Notes under the pieces: generated by a model
Told to the model about the DNA's origin: nothing
The model's input: only the letters and a program-made list of their open reading frames with translations
Databases searched by the model: none
Assembly: GCA_947652605.1 (NCBI GenBank)
Contig: OX393578.1
Location: forward strand, 3,286,001 to 3,350,000
DNA length: 64,000 bases
Source: Elmis aenea
Taxonomy: Eukaryota > Arthropoda > Insecta > Coleoptera > Elmidae
Direction of reading: 5' to 3'
Program-made: the position numbers and the translations under genes
Shown: positions 37,794-49,278 of the stretch, in pieces
How the letters are laid out: the number at the start of each line of letters is the position of its first letter
Numbering within the stretch: the first letter of the stretch is position 1

Positions 37794-38606
37794 ATGTCTG
37801 ATACTGAAATTAAACTGCAAGAATTAAGCTGTAAACTAGGTCTATTAAGTCGTCCAGATGGTTCCGCTATGTTATGTCAAGGTAATGGTACTTGTTCGTT
37901 TCGACTGGATTCATAACGTAAATTTTTGTAGGAAAAACTACCGTGATAGCCGGGATGTATGGACCCACCGAGGCTAAATCGCAGAAGGTCTTAATGGATA
38001 AAGCTACAGTCGAGGCTCACTACAGACCAAAAGCAGGAATACCAGGTTGGTTTAAATTATTAACGATGAATGTATTTGGGCGTGAAAAAATTGGTTTTTA
38101 GGTGTTGGTGACAAACTGAATGATTCTATTTTAAAAAATATTTGCGAGACTTCGTTGTTGTCGGCGTTATTTCCAAGGGCAGCTGTAATTATCGTGATTC
38201 AGGAGTTGCAAAATTGCGGAGGGGTACATTAATTTATTTGGAACGTTACGATGATTTTAATTGTTTAATGTTACAGTTGCTGTCATGTGCGGTTAACGCC
38301 TCATGTCTTGCGATGTTACATTCCGGTATAGACATGAAATATCTCGTGGCAGCTGTTAGCTGTGCGTTGGATCAACAAGGAACGTTGCACGTGGACCCCG
38401 ATCAACTAGTTTTAGATCACGCACGGGCTTCGTTCATTTTCGTGTTCGATAGCGTACAGAAACAAGTGCTAGCTTCACATACGACGGGAAGTTTTAGTTT
38501 AGAACGATATCAAGAAGCTTTAGAATTGTGTAGGACTGCCAGTGAACAAGTGTTCGATTTTTACAGGACTATTATATCTCAGGAATCCGATACAATTCAT
38601 AAATAA
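37794..38606 (+). CDS. Rrp46: Rrp46/EXOSC5, RNA exosome core subunit
   Basis: Four exons keep phase: 37794-37881, 37932-38045, 38102-38223 and 38277-38606, giving 217 residues. The last intron is only 53 nt. Rrp46 is one of six RNase PH-fold proteins in the ring of the eukaryotic exosome, which channels RNA to Rrp44 and Rrp6 in nucleus and cytoplasm; the subunit itself is not catalytic. Landmarks are SCKLGLLSRPDGSA at the N terminus, GKTTVIAGMYGPTEAK, then VEAHYRPKAGIPG, IIVIQELQNCGG at the exon 3 end, and LLSCAVNASCLAML and LDHARASFIFVFDS in exon 4. The length matches the family (about 215-245). The start follows an in-frame AT-rich leader. A frame starting at 38142 reads through the short intron and is not the true product. 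Confidence 0.95.
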
Positions 38607-38608
38607 TG

Positions 38609-38649
38609 TTTATTTACTATTATATTTATACAATTTTGCGCAAAATAAA
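38609..38649. terminator. Interleaved polyadenylation signals of Rrp46 and Srp14
   Basis: Plus-strand AATAAA at 38644-38649 lies 38 bases after the Rrp46 stop. On the minus strand AATAAA (38614 to 38609) is the first clear signal after the Srp14 stop at 38840. If both are used the two transcripts overlap at their 3' ends. Confidence 0.55.
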
Positions 38650-38839
38650 AACAAGTTAAGTTAAATCTTTTTAATTATACCAAATACCAATTATTTCTCG
38701 TACACAGTCATATTATATAGAGAAACAAAATTAACTGTATTAATTACAAAAACCATATAAAAGTGCAACTTAACGAATATTAAAACTTAAAAATTATTCT
38801 ATAGCAGAAACTTCGTATAAAAAAACAACAATAGTACAA

Positions 38840-39268
38840 TCATTCGGCTTTCGTCTTGGCTTTAGGTTTCTTTAATTTTTTGAGGCCATCCAAATTACCT
38901 TTTAATAAACTACTATAAGCTAACTGGAATTTGTTAATATCTTTTTGATGCACTACGGTGGCTAGTTTTTTTGTTCTAGACTTAGCCCGTATTAAACACA
39001 AATGCTCTTGCGGCTCTGGTAATGGAGGTCGACCTTCTCTTGGCTTGGGTTTTTGTATTCCCGTAACTACAAAAGCATGTACTCAGATAATGTTTAAGCC
39101 TATGAATAACTAAGACTTACATCGTTTAAAAGTCATCGTGACAGAAGCACTGGCTCTCGAGTTTTGGAATAACTTTGTAAGTTCGGATAAAAACTAAAAA
39201 ATCAGCTTCTTAGGAATAAGATTGCATTTAAATCATTAATATATTACCGTATCATTCTCCAGCAGCAT
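38840..39268 (-). CDS. Srp14: SRP14, signal recognition particle 14-kDa subunit
   Basis: Three minus-strand exons: 39268-39248 (seven codons), 39193-39121 and 39066-38840, giving 106 residues. SRP14 pairs with SRP9 on the Alu domain of SRP RNA and pauses translation until the ribosome docks at the ER. The N terminus MLLENDTFLSELTKLFQ matches the family start. Then come SRASASVTMTFKR, the basic loop GIQKPKPREG, LIRAKSRTKKLATVV and the conserved INKFQLAYSSLLKGNLDGLK. A lysine-rich tail ends the protein; there is no alanine-rich extension as in primates. Splice donors GTAATA and GTAAGT and acceptors TTTTTTAG and TTTGTAG are canonical. It converges on Rrp46 with 233 bases between the stop codons. 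Confidence 0.93.
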
Positions 39269-39891
39269 ATTCAACAAATTTATTAATAAATAAATATTGT
39301 TAAACACAAAATATGTTATGATTTGACAGCTAACCTCCACGTTTTGTAGAATGTAGTGTGACAATGACAGCATGAGACATCTACATTACAGTGGCTTAAT
39401 CCTAATGTTCTATCTATGGCATGTGTATCGATTAAAGGGAAATGTAGCTGTATTTTCCAAAGTTTTTCATTAAATTTTCCGGGCACACGAACCGGGAATA
39501 ACGAAAAGGCAATTGCACTGCTATTTTCTAAATGTCAAGTGTCGTGCATGTTGACCTCTGATTAAATAATATAAAATATGTCAATTTAACTACATCGTTC
39601 TGTAAATATTTCACCTAAATTGTGATAAAATAGCATTATTTTCCCTCAAAATTGATCAGGTTCGTTTGCCAGTATTTAAATGGAGTGAAGACTTATTAAT
39701 TTGAATTATTTATGATACAAATTGGTATTCAGGGACGTGCCAATTGATGTAATTAATTTTTTTTAGTTAACTAGCATTGGTTTGGTTCTTCCTGTTTAAT
39801 ATTTGACCCACTGTGCTGTGTATAATAATTTTTGTAGGTTTGTACTAACAGTACGGGCTTGAATTTTTGAACGAGTGTGGTTTCGAATAAA

Positions 39892-40023
39892 ATGGCTAGC
39901 TTCGCTGCGCAAGCCGCTTTAAGATCAAAGTGGACCTCGCTGGTGGAGGAACACACCTTAGAAGTACCTCCAGAAGTGTCTAGCAAAGTTACTAGTGTTG
40001 TCGGATGGCTTAAACAGGTCTAA
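39892..40023 (+). CDS. Small ORF of 43 codons, unrecognised
   Basis: The frame begins MASFAAQAALRSKWTSLVEE and ends KVTSVVGWLKQV. Composition is balanced and protein-like, the stretch is GC-richer than its surroundings, and the ATG follows GAATAAA. It may be an independent microprotein: the stop at 40021 is followed by an AATAAA at 40270-40275. Alternatively it is a 5' exon of the downstream phosphoesterase gene, because CAG|GT occurs before the stop at 40018 and the open frame upstream of 40768 (from 40708) is in matching phase. The donor there (GTCTAA) is poor, which favours the microprotein. I recognise no family and see no membrane segment or signal peptide. Confidence 0.5.
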   Translation: MASFAAQAALRSKWTSLVEEHTLEVPPEVSSKVTSVVGWLKQV

Positions 40024-40269
40024 TATTGTTATTAAGTCATTTCGATATCGCTTTTAAAAATCTCGCTATCATTTCACGTATTGTGTTTGCTTTTTGCTAT
40101 TTTTATGTTTGTGTGATAAATTTGGTTGTATATATTTGTATTTGTTTGTATGATTTGTAATCTTTAATATTTTTTAATGGCTTTTGCATTTGTAATATAT
40201 ATTTGTGTGTTTTACGTTAGTAGATTATTAGTATTGTGTTGATTTCATATTTTATTCGTTTAGAAGTTA

Positions 40270-40275
40270 AATAAA
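40270..40275 (+). terminator. Polyadenylation signal after the small ORF
   Basis: AATAAA 247 bases after the stop of the 43-codon ORF, followed by T-rich sequence. Supports a separate short transcript. Confidence 0.45.
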
Positions 40276-40767
40276 TGTATAGAAAGACAATTTGTTTTTT
40301 ATTTAGAATTTTTAGTTTTTTGCAATCTTTTCTGTTACGGTTTTTTTTTCCAATTATGTAGAAGTAGTAAAGCAAAAACTATGTTTAACCTGCACTTGTT
40401 AAACTCATAGTAAAAACCACCCTGAATGTTAATTTTGGGACTTAAAAAAATCAATTTCACTAAATAATTGCAAATTATTGTTAAAAGTTAATGACCCATA
40501 ATTAAGTGCAAAAAAACAGTATAAATAATTACAATCCTAGATTATGCAACCTTGTGCCAGATTGCTAGTATATAACAGTATGTAAAAGTGTCTATCATCC
40601 TAAATTGAAGTCCTTGAGATTTTTTATGCGCTGAATTTTAGAGTGCTTGTTTAAAATTTGCTGTAATTTAAATAATAAAAACTAATTACACGTTATATAT
40701 ACTCAAGGCTTCATTGGAAGTGCGAGCAGCAGGTCGTAGAGCCGTTAACACGTTAGCAGGCAGCACG

Positions 40768-43700
40768 ATGGCTCAAAGTTTGGTAATTCTACACTTTAAT
40801 GATGTATACAATGTGGAACCCCGGAATATTGAACCTGTAGGAGGGGCTGCTAGATTCTGTACCGCTATAAAGAGCTTTCAACATCTGAACCCTCTTATTT
40901 TATTTAGTGGGGATGCCTTTTCTCCAAGCATGTGTAAGTTATTGGATTTTTAATTATAAGCAAATTCAGAAAATTATATAACAAATATTTAGTGACAATT
41001 TGATTGACATGCAGCATGTGTTGCGTTAACACACACCTTATGCAAATGCATGATATAATTTTCATGGAACCATTCATTTAACATGCAAAAAAACTAATTT
41101 GAATTCCGTCGTTCATATATTGTTAAATAAATGAATATGAATTTAAATTCGCTCTAATATGGTTTATTCATCATTAAATGATCAGAAAACCCCAAAATAA
41201 AAATAATTAAGATTAAAATGTTATTAGTAATGTATTATTTCTGGAACACATTTACATATAAAAAATAGTAGGTCTTTACAATGACTTTTATATTCTTATA
41301 ACACCGTAAAGAGCATTATATAAGTGTTTTAAATCTTTAATAAACCATATTATTTAATTAAAGCCTTTGTAATTATACAAATATTACCAAAAACAGTAGA
41401 AATGCAAGTCAATGTCCAATTAAATTATAGTAAAAGTGAATTTTAATGTATAAAACATACTGCTCATTCCTCAAAAATTAAATCTATTGCATATTTAATT
41501 GTCAGAGAGTCAAAAACTGATTTGACAGTTCGACATTTCGCTTTCTCATTTTATTAAATTATTTTATAACTTTAACAAAAACTGTTATTTTCCCCAAAAC
41601 AGTATGTAATAATGAAAAGCCAGTTATTATTCATGTTTTAAGGCCGAAACCTGTTAGATACATGCTTTAATAAGCTTGAAAAGCTTATTTTAGTGGTTCG
41701 TAATGGTGGTTGCCGATTTACAGAATTTTGAAATTCATTTCTGGGTTTATTTTGATAGAAATGCTATATAGATAAATATTTTGATTGATAATAACTTTTG
41801 ATAGACTTCTTCACCATATTAGGTATAAAATATGTACTAAAATACCTCAATAAGTTAAAAAATCTACTTTTACATAAAAATTTCATTGGAGAAATCGAAT
41901 CATAAACCACGACTTCTTATAATACTTCGTAGAGCATAATTTTAAGTACTTTATACAGCTGATGAACCATATTTTGTAATTAAACCTTGTAATTATACAA
42001 ACATGACCACAAGCAGTTGACACAGAAGATATATCTAGCTTCGATGCAAGTCGACCAGTCGACGTCGTCACAAAAAAAAATTGTTTATTTTTTAATCAAA
42101 ATATCATGAAAATTATCTTTAATGGCTAAAACACACAACACATACCTTAAAAATGAAATTAATTGCATATTTACAGGTCAGAGAGCCGAAAACTGATTTG
42201 ACAGTTCGAGGTTTTGCTTTCAAATTTTATTAAATTCTCTTATAACTTTAACAAAAACTTCTAATTCCCAAAAAATACCATTGAATAATGAAAGGCCGGT
42301 TATTATTTATGTTTTAAGGCCAAAACCTGTCCGCTGCTCGCTTTTATAAGCTTGAAAAGCTTATTTCAGAGATACAAAATGTCTGTTGCCGATTTACAGG
42401 ATTTTGAAAATGGTTTTTGGGTTTATTCGGATTAAACTGCTATATAGGTGAAATATTCTGATTGATAATTATTTTTTATAGACTTTTTGACCATCTTAGC
42501 TTAAAATTTGTATTATAATATCCCAATAAATTAAAAAATCAAATTTTTTATTAAAATGGAATCGGAAAAACGAAAACTGGTAAAATGGCTGTATAATTTG
42601 TGCGATAGAGATTGTTTTTGATTAATAAATTAATTCTTACATAATTTTAGTGAGTACTTTCACAAAAGGGCAGCAAATGGTTCCCGTATTAAATGATATC
42701 GGAGTACATTGTGCCGTTTTTGGAAACCACGATTTCGGTAATTATATCCTAATTGAACCAAAAATAAGTGTTGCACTATTAATTATGATTTAGATCATGG
42801 CCTTGAAGTGCTATCGCAATGGGTAACGCAGACAGATTTTCCATGGTTAATGTCGAACGTTTTGGACAACGAGACAGGTCGACCTCTAGGAGAAGGCCGC
42901 ATAACCCATGTTGTACACTGGGCAGGTCGAAGAATCGGTTTACTAGGGTTAGTAGAATTGGAATGGCTAGACACCTTACCTACCATCAACCCGGAAGAAG
43001 TCACTTTCCTAGATTTTGTCGAGGCCGGTCAAAAATTGTCGTCCCGTCTGAAACAAGAAGTAAAAAAACCGATCAGAACCACGAATTTCGCACTAATTCG
43101 ATTATTTTTGTAGGGTTGCGATTATGTTATAGCCTTGACCCACATGAGAACACCGAACGACATCAAACTGGCGGAGCAATGCAACGAAATTGATTTGATT
43201 CTAGGGGGCCATGATCACATTTTCGATTCGAGAGTGATTAACGGCAAGTACGTCATTAAAAGCGGCACCGACTTCAGGCAGTTCAGTAAAATTACGATCC
43301 ACTTTGGTGCCGCTGGTTCAGCGGACGTTAGCTTAGAAGAAGTTAACGTCACTTCGGCTTTTGCCGAGGATCCGAAATTGAAAGAAAAACTGGATAAATA
43401 TACAGGTGAGTGTGAAATTCTGTAGAATTAATTTCTATGCATTAGTTTTAGTTATTTTTTTATTCAGGGCCCCCTTATTGTGTAGCAACATCTCTTAAAT
43501 AAATGCAGGCTAATTAAATAGTATTTATTTAGTTTAATAATCGTCACAAACTTTAAATTGTTTTCCAGGGATTGTGGAAGGCAAAATGGATGACGTATTA
43601 GGTTGTTTTGCAGTACCACTCGATGGCCGTTTTACTTCCATACGCACGACAGAATCAAACCTAGGCAATTGGGTATGACACGCCCCATAATATTTTGTAA

Positions 43701-45711
43701 ATCGCATTAAGTCTTTTGTTTCTCAGGTCTGTGACATTGTTTTAGCAGCCACTGGGGCTGATTTAGTCGTTTTAAATTCAGGGACATTCAGATCCGACCA
43801 AGTCCATCCAGCTGGCGACTTTACCATGAGAGATTTGGTGAATATCATCCCCATGAGAGATCCGCTAGCCATCCTCAGGGTAACCGGTGAGCCTTAAAAA
43901 TTTTATAACAACGCAGTTTTGTGTCCCTCTTTTACTAATGCTTGTGTTAACTAATTTTTTTCTCAGGCAAACAGGTTTTAGCTACTTTAGAAAATTCCGT
44001 GAGTATGTACCCCAAGCTAGAGGGACGATTCCCTCAAGTGGCTGGTGTTAGTTTCGCGTTTGATCCCCGCAAACCACCCGGACAAAGGGTTGACCCTGCT
44101 TTAGTGCATATTGGGGACGAATATCTCGGCTTTGAACAGACGTATAGGCTTGCTACTAAAAGCTATATGCATGACGGTAATGATGGATATACGGCACTAA
44201 AAGAGGCACAAGTGGAGGTAAATGTTACTAATTTTTATAATGTTCCACGATTTTTCGCTCTTAAAATAAAGAAGCAAAAGGTTTTCCTGTAACACTCAGC
44301 ATTCAAATTCGAGGGCGACCATGGGGATCTCGCTTATTACTGAAGATAGAGGGTAGGTTTAAATTTGGCAAAGTTGCTAAATTTTATGCTCATCAATAAT
44401 ATCAAAACAGATTTGAGATATCTTCAACTGTTTTTAAAAAAATTGAAAAAAACTGAAAAAATTACTTTTCGTTTTTTTGCTATAACTTTTTTGTTTATAA
44501 TTTTTTTTTAAATCTGTAAAGACTTTTACACGGCCACTTTTTATTTTACTTTTAATAGTGCCATCGATTTTTTGCTGCGCCGATTCTGTTTTGTTTTACA
44601 GGTACTAACTTTTTAATTTCTTATGGGCGACAAAGTTGATTTACATCTAGCTATTAGATATGTTGAATAAATGAAAACATTTTTTTCCCCAAATAAATAC
44701 GTTGTTTATGTAAATAACATAATCATATAATACATTTTTGAAAACAAAAAAGTTCTAGCTAACTAGATGAAAATCAAGTTTGTCGCCCATAAGAAATTAA
44801 AAAGTTGGTACCTATAAAACAAAACGGAATAGGCACAGCAAAAAATCGATGGCACCATTAAAAGTAAAATAAAAAATGGCTATAAATAAAAAAGTCACAG
44901 CAAAAAAACAAAACTTAATTTTTTCGGTTTTTTCAATTTTTCCAAAAACAGTTGAAGATATTTAAAATCTGTTGTGATATTATCAATGAGCATAAAATTC
45001 AGCAACTTTGCCAAATTTAGACCTACTCTCTATCTTCAATAATAAGCGAGATCCCCAAGGTCACCCTCAAATTTGAACCACCCTGTACATTATATTATTT
45101 TGCCAACAGATTTCTGAAGGTGAATGCCCGGAGCTGGGTCTAGCGATTCAAAACCACTTCCAAGCTATCAACATGAGGCTCGGCAAGACCAAAAGGCATT
45201 CAAAACACAGACAATCACTAGTTACACTGTCTAGAAGGTAAAACGATCTTCGAGCTACATAAAACGAAGGTTTTTGCATTTTTCCGACCGCTTTCAGGCA
45301 CAGTTTAGTGAAAATGCTGGACGGGAGTGAACTGGACGGGCCCCCTCCTCTACGTAGGGCTAGTTCAATTGAGTACCCGTCGAATGTCCACGCTGGCACT
45401 CACCATCCAGGGGCTCGACTAACACGAAGAGCATCTCTAGACGACCTGGAACACGAATCCTGCCAACTGACCCCGAAAATTGATCATCGCATTGTGGTTA
45501 TTAATAGCGATGAGGTGAGATCCTTTATTTTTTTATTATTACCCCAAAAAAATATCCTTGAAGATAGCAACAACAAATTTTCTGAAAAAAATTTCAAGCT
45601 AATGATAATTTCAATGTTTCCCAGAAACGACACGAATTAGTCCTTCAGCGTCAACGAATAGAAGAAGATTCCGTGATACAGGAAGTCGACGAATGTTCAC
45701 CTCAGAATTAG
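40768..45711 (+). CDS. Cytosolic 5'-nucleotidase-family metallophosphoesterase
   Basis: Ten exons keep phase: 40768-40933, 42651-42737, 42794-43059, 43114-43405, 43569-43672, 43727-43886, 43967-44217, 45110-45237, 45298-45514 and 45625-45711, giving 585 residues. It is a two-domain 5'-nucleotidase (UshA/CpdB superfamily). Metal-site blocks are HFNDVYN (9-15), FSGDAF (46-51), GNHDFD (80-85), ALTHMR (180-185) and GGHDH (204-208). The C-terminal substrate domain has NSGTFRSD (322-329) and DGNDGY near 430. It has no signal peptide or GPI signal, unlike CD73-type ecto-enzymes, so it should be cytosolic; insect relatives are annotated as mannosylglucosyl-3-phosphoglycerate phosphatase-like or YfkN-like, with substrate unproven. 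A basic, Ser-rich tail (RRASSIEYP and RRASLDDLE) looks like kinase sites. An upstream in-frame extension to 40708 lacks ATG, so Met at 40768 was chosen. Intron 1 (1717 nt) and the intron at 44218-45109 carry repeats. Confidence 0.92.
41262..42560 (+). repeat. Diverged tandem duplication inside intron 1 of the phosphoesterase gene
   Basis: Two units of roughly 610-690 bp, about 41262-41870 and 41871-42560, share ordered blocks: a GTAGAGCAT-like box, TTGTAATTATACAAA, AAAACTGATTTGACAGTTCG, TATAACTTTAACAAAAACT, AAGCTTGAAAAGCTTATTT and TTGCCGATTTACAG. Many substitutions and small indels separate them, so the event is old. Confidence 0.8.
44293..45085. mobile_element. Foldback Tc1/mariner-like element inside an intron
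   Basis: It sits in the intron between exons 7 and 8 of the phosphoesterase gene. The left arm (about 44293-44665) and right arm (about 44752-45085) are inverted copies, both bearing CATGGGGATCTCGCTTATTA or its variant near the ends and GACAAAxTTGATTTxCATCTAG toward the centre. The right end CACCCTG is followed by TA; the left tip is eroded. Transcribed, it would form a hairpin of over 300 bp in the pre-mRNA. Same family as 29179-30666 but more diverged. Confidence 0.8.
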
Positions 45712-46164
45712 CCCGAAAGTTACCTCCGTTTCGAAGAATAGAATACTCGCTCCATCTCGCTATTATTTTCTTTACAGAAGGCCTTCGTATCTCACATATT
45801 CGTACTGTATAATTTGCCTCTAGTACTTTTAGATGCACACACGGATATTAAAATGCCTTTTATAGGACAAGAACACCAATTTCCATCCAACACAATTCCA
45901 AATTGCGTTTTAAAATGAATAGATATCATATAGGTGCCGCTACGAACAACTTTCTAATGTACAAACGATTTCAGCTGAATCTCATTGTCAATTTTTGAAA
46001 TTGCGCGAATTTTGTAACTTGTAAACGAAAAAAGAAAACGAATCTTTGTAGGTGTATTTTGTTTGAGAAATATTAGTTTTCATTTGGAGTTAAACGAGGT
46101 GAAGTACTTAAAAAACTGTGGTTTGCAATCTAAAGATTACGACCCGTGTGTTTAAATATCGAAA
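45712..46164 (+). other. Probable 3' UTR of the phosphoesterase gene
   Basis: Follows the stop directly; open of other genes. I did not find a convincing AATAAA close by, so the end of the transcript is uncertain. Confidence 0.4.
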
Positions 46165-46381
46165 CAGGGAGTCCCAGAAAGAAATACGGAGCCCTGTAGC
46201 TTTTTTATTTCTAGAGATAGAGCTACGGTGTTTATAACAAAATATTTAGACAGTTACAAGTTCCTTATGCAATATTTAAAAAGGACTTTTAACCCTCTAA
46301 ATATTTTGAAGTAAACACCTAAACTCTATCTCTTAAAAAACAGAAGTTGTAGGTCTGGGACGTTCTCAATGAAACACCCTG
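46165..46381. mobile_element. Tc1/mariner-type MITE with damaged left end (~217 bp)
   Basis: The right end AACACCCTG is followed by TA (46382-46383). When inverted, the right half matches the left half through GTCCCAGA, GAGATAGAG, GGTGTTTA and AAAATATTTAGA, so it is near-palindromic. About 15 bases are missing behind the left CAGGG. Confidence 0.65.
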
Positions 46382-46383
46382 TA

Positions 46384-47137
46384 TAATGCTATGATAATTT
46401 TTTTCTTAATAAGATTTTGAAGCCTCGTGCAGAGCTTTTTTTAAGCCCAATTCCTGTATTTAATCTTTTCTAAAAGATTTTGAGTAAGCCATGAATAAAT
46501 TAAAGATAAAATTTTCATTACAAATTATTGTTACTACGTTCAGAGAACATCTTACAGAACCCAATTTGTTTGTTAATAACTCCAGGGTGCTCCAAAGTGG
46601 AGGATCTCGAAGCAATACATTCTATGTACTTCCTCCCCATTCCTTACATGGCCCTTATATTACCATTTTAAAGGGTTTGTGTCAATTTCTTTTCTAGTCT
46701 CGAAAAAAAAAAAAAAAATTAAAAGCAACTGTTTTTTCCTGCTTGAATTTTCATGATTGTCCTGAGAGAGTGTTCCTCATGATATTTAAACTTATCGCCT
46801 ACGCTTGTATAGATGTTAGTTACTGTTTTTATATTTCTTTGTTAACAATACAAGTTAAATTATATTGTAAAATATTTATGCACTATTGTGTTAGTTTTAA
46901 ATTTGAGAAGTAGATAAAGTATATTACGAATTTAGTGAGATTTTTTATTATGAGTTAGTGTATTTGACTAGTTTTCACAAAAAAATATGCTTTTGAAACT
47001 AATTTGTTGTAAAAAAAATGTAAATTCTAAATTTAGACTGTTCTTAATTACTCTGTTTCAACGAAAAAGCTTGATAACTGGCCTAAAAGCAAAAAGCACC
47101 CAGTTTTATGAAATAATTTCCAATTTTTAGGGGAGTA
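46384..47137. other. No gene seen
   Basis: AT-rich, no supported exon. Contains an A14 run near 46705. Confidence 0.45.
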
Positions 47138-47330
47138 TAACTAGAGGTCTTTCAAGATAAGCTGAACCGCGAAATGCGCAAAGAGAGGGGATAGCGGTTG
47201 AAATGTAGACCTCTCTAAAAACGTTATATTATTATAGGTTTTAACCCCATTGTTGAAATAGACGTATGTTTTTAGGTGGTGCAGTAATTTCTGCATCACA
47301 GTTCAGTTTATCTTAAAAGACCGCTAGTTA
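47138..47330. mobile_element. MITE (193 bp) with ~32-bp imperfect terminal inverted repeats
   Basis: Left end TAACTAGAGGTCTTTCAAGA then TAAGCTGAAC; right end, inverted, TAACTAGCGGTCTTTTAAGA then TAAACTGAAC. Only a few mismatches. The target duplication is unclear, so I do not assign a superfamily. Confidence 0.75.
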
Positions 47331-47353
47331 CGTACAATATTAGTTGTAGCTGT

Positions 47354-47397
47354 ACGATTTTTACACCCAAAAATGTTTTTGGGTGTAAAAAAGTCGT
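47354..47397. repeat. Short tight hairpin
   Basis: TTTTTACACCCAAAAA is followed after two bases by TTTTTGGGTGTAAAAAA, with a few flanking pairs (CGA and TCG) extending the stem to about 20 bp. The two-base loop is too small for a microRNA precursor. Probably a small inverted duplication. Confidence 0.6.
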
Positions 47398-47399
47398 GA

Positions 47400-49278
47400 A
47401 AAATGTGTAATTGCGTGATTTTCTTGCCTTGAATTGTTTGTCTAGATATAAATGCACTTATAAGTTTGAATTTTAAGACTGGTAGTGAGGCAAAAAAATG
47501 AAGAGTGCTACCGTTGTAACATTATTGTATATTTCTTTCATTAGTATTAGTTAAATCTTAAATCTTAACAGCACAAAACGTATTTTTGAATACACAAAAA
47601 TTAGGAAACGTATTTTTAAAATTAGTTGATATCTCTACGTAGAAAAGTTTAGATTTTCAAAATTAATATTTCTATAGCTATTTAATGTGCTTATAAACAC
47701 AAAAATTGATATTTTTTGAACATCAGATTTTGCCTCTTTAAAATAAACTGGAACGAGCTGTTTTGCTAGTATAAAAGAATTTTTTTTATGATCTTATTTT
47801 GAATTTCATTACCTATTCGTAGATGTTGTATATCAGTCTAAAAAAGACTGTGTTTTTGTGATCCATAAGGATGTATAAAAGTGATATAGTAGCTTCTTCG
47901 ATTATTACCATAATTTGTGTGTTTACCCAATTAACGTAAAACGTGGCACAAGTAAATATGAAAAAGAGAGTATATAAAGAATTAATCGTTTAAAATCGGT
48001 CGTGATTTTATACAGGGTTTTGGTTACAGTTGTGTAGGTACGTAAGTAAAGGATTTGTTATATGGACAGTTCGTCACAAGATCGATATGTTAAGCTAAAA
48101 ATAAAGCAAGCTTTGAGTGTATAATGTATGGATTAACTTTGTATAAAAATGATATCAAAGCATCTTTGTGTAAATTGATTTTGTCGTGGTGGGAAGCTGG
48201 CCTAGTACATTAAATTATGCAAAAGCAACGAAAAAATGATTTACTGTAAATAATTGGTTAATTACCTAAAGCAACATTATTGCTTCATGGATTTATGAAT
48301 GAAAATTATTGAAATCGATTCTTTTTTTTTAAACATTAACACAAAATTAATCATCTACGGTGCTTACTTTTTCAAATTCTGATGTATAATCCTGTTTGTC
48401 TCATGGTCTAAACTGTGTAGTCACATTTAATCTTGATAGGGTCAGTGTATCGGCTTGTTTTGCTCTACATTTCCTCTTCAAAGGCACTTGCATAATATCG
48501 ACACTGTTGTAGTCCCTGTTCGCAATGTAAAGTCATGTAAAGCAATTTTTTGTCTATTAATTATAAGCTTGCTTATGGCTCAATTAGTGTTACAACAGTT
48601 GTATAAATTTATTATTATTATTAAGACTTCCATATTTAGAGTCTTCTTAAATGTATCTTAATTTTTTAATCATGTTTAAGAACACAAGGGTAACATTTAG
48701 TTCTAGGCATGAAAACTGTTTAAAGCATTTGTAAACGAAAAGCAATGTGTTAATAATGAGCTAAAATTTTAAATTTTTAAGATTCTAAATGTGGATTTTG
48801 CATTAATAAAAAGATAAAAAATAATTTAACGCCAGGTAAAAGTATTAAAAACTTATAGACGTTGTTTATTTGTTCATGTAAAATATTTTGTAGCATCTAG
48901 GTATGATAAACTTAACTTAAAATAAAAACGTGTGTATTAAAATCAGTTTATTTGTTCTTGTTAAGATTTAAGTTGCCAAATAAATATTTGTCCCACATGC
49001 AGCTGTAATTAATAACATGATCCTCTATATCTTAAACAGTTAAATAATCGACACCAGAATTTTGCGAAACAAAAGTATATTTAACAAATTATTAAAAAGA
49101 AAAGATGTTATATTCCACAAAAATTCTCGTTTCTTTAGGTAATAGCGTTTACATATATTTAATTGAAATTAATAACGATTAATACATTTCTAAATGTATA
49201 AAACACCAAAACATTGTTAGATATAAAAATATCACAATATTTTTCTTACACATTCCACTCATTTTCCACCGCGTATGT
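47400..49278. other. No gene seen; includes the Sys1 3' UTR
   Basis: AT-rich. The part just below 49279 should be the 3' UTR of Sys1 (minus strand). No exon on either strand is supported. Confidence 0.45.

Noticed and set aside
38142..38606. Continuous 154-codon frame starting MRDFVVVG
   Set aside because: It reads exon 3 of Rrp46 out of frame and through the 53-nt intron; only exon 4 is in the true frame.
40714..40767. Upstream extension of the phosphoesterase frame (EVRAAGRRAVNTLAGST)
   Set aside because: It has no ATG (starts TTG) and only a weak acceptor; kept as a possible exon linked to the small ORF but not as the start.
47354..47397. microRNA precursor
   Set aside because: The loop is two bases and the stem about 20 bp, too short and tight for a precursor.
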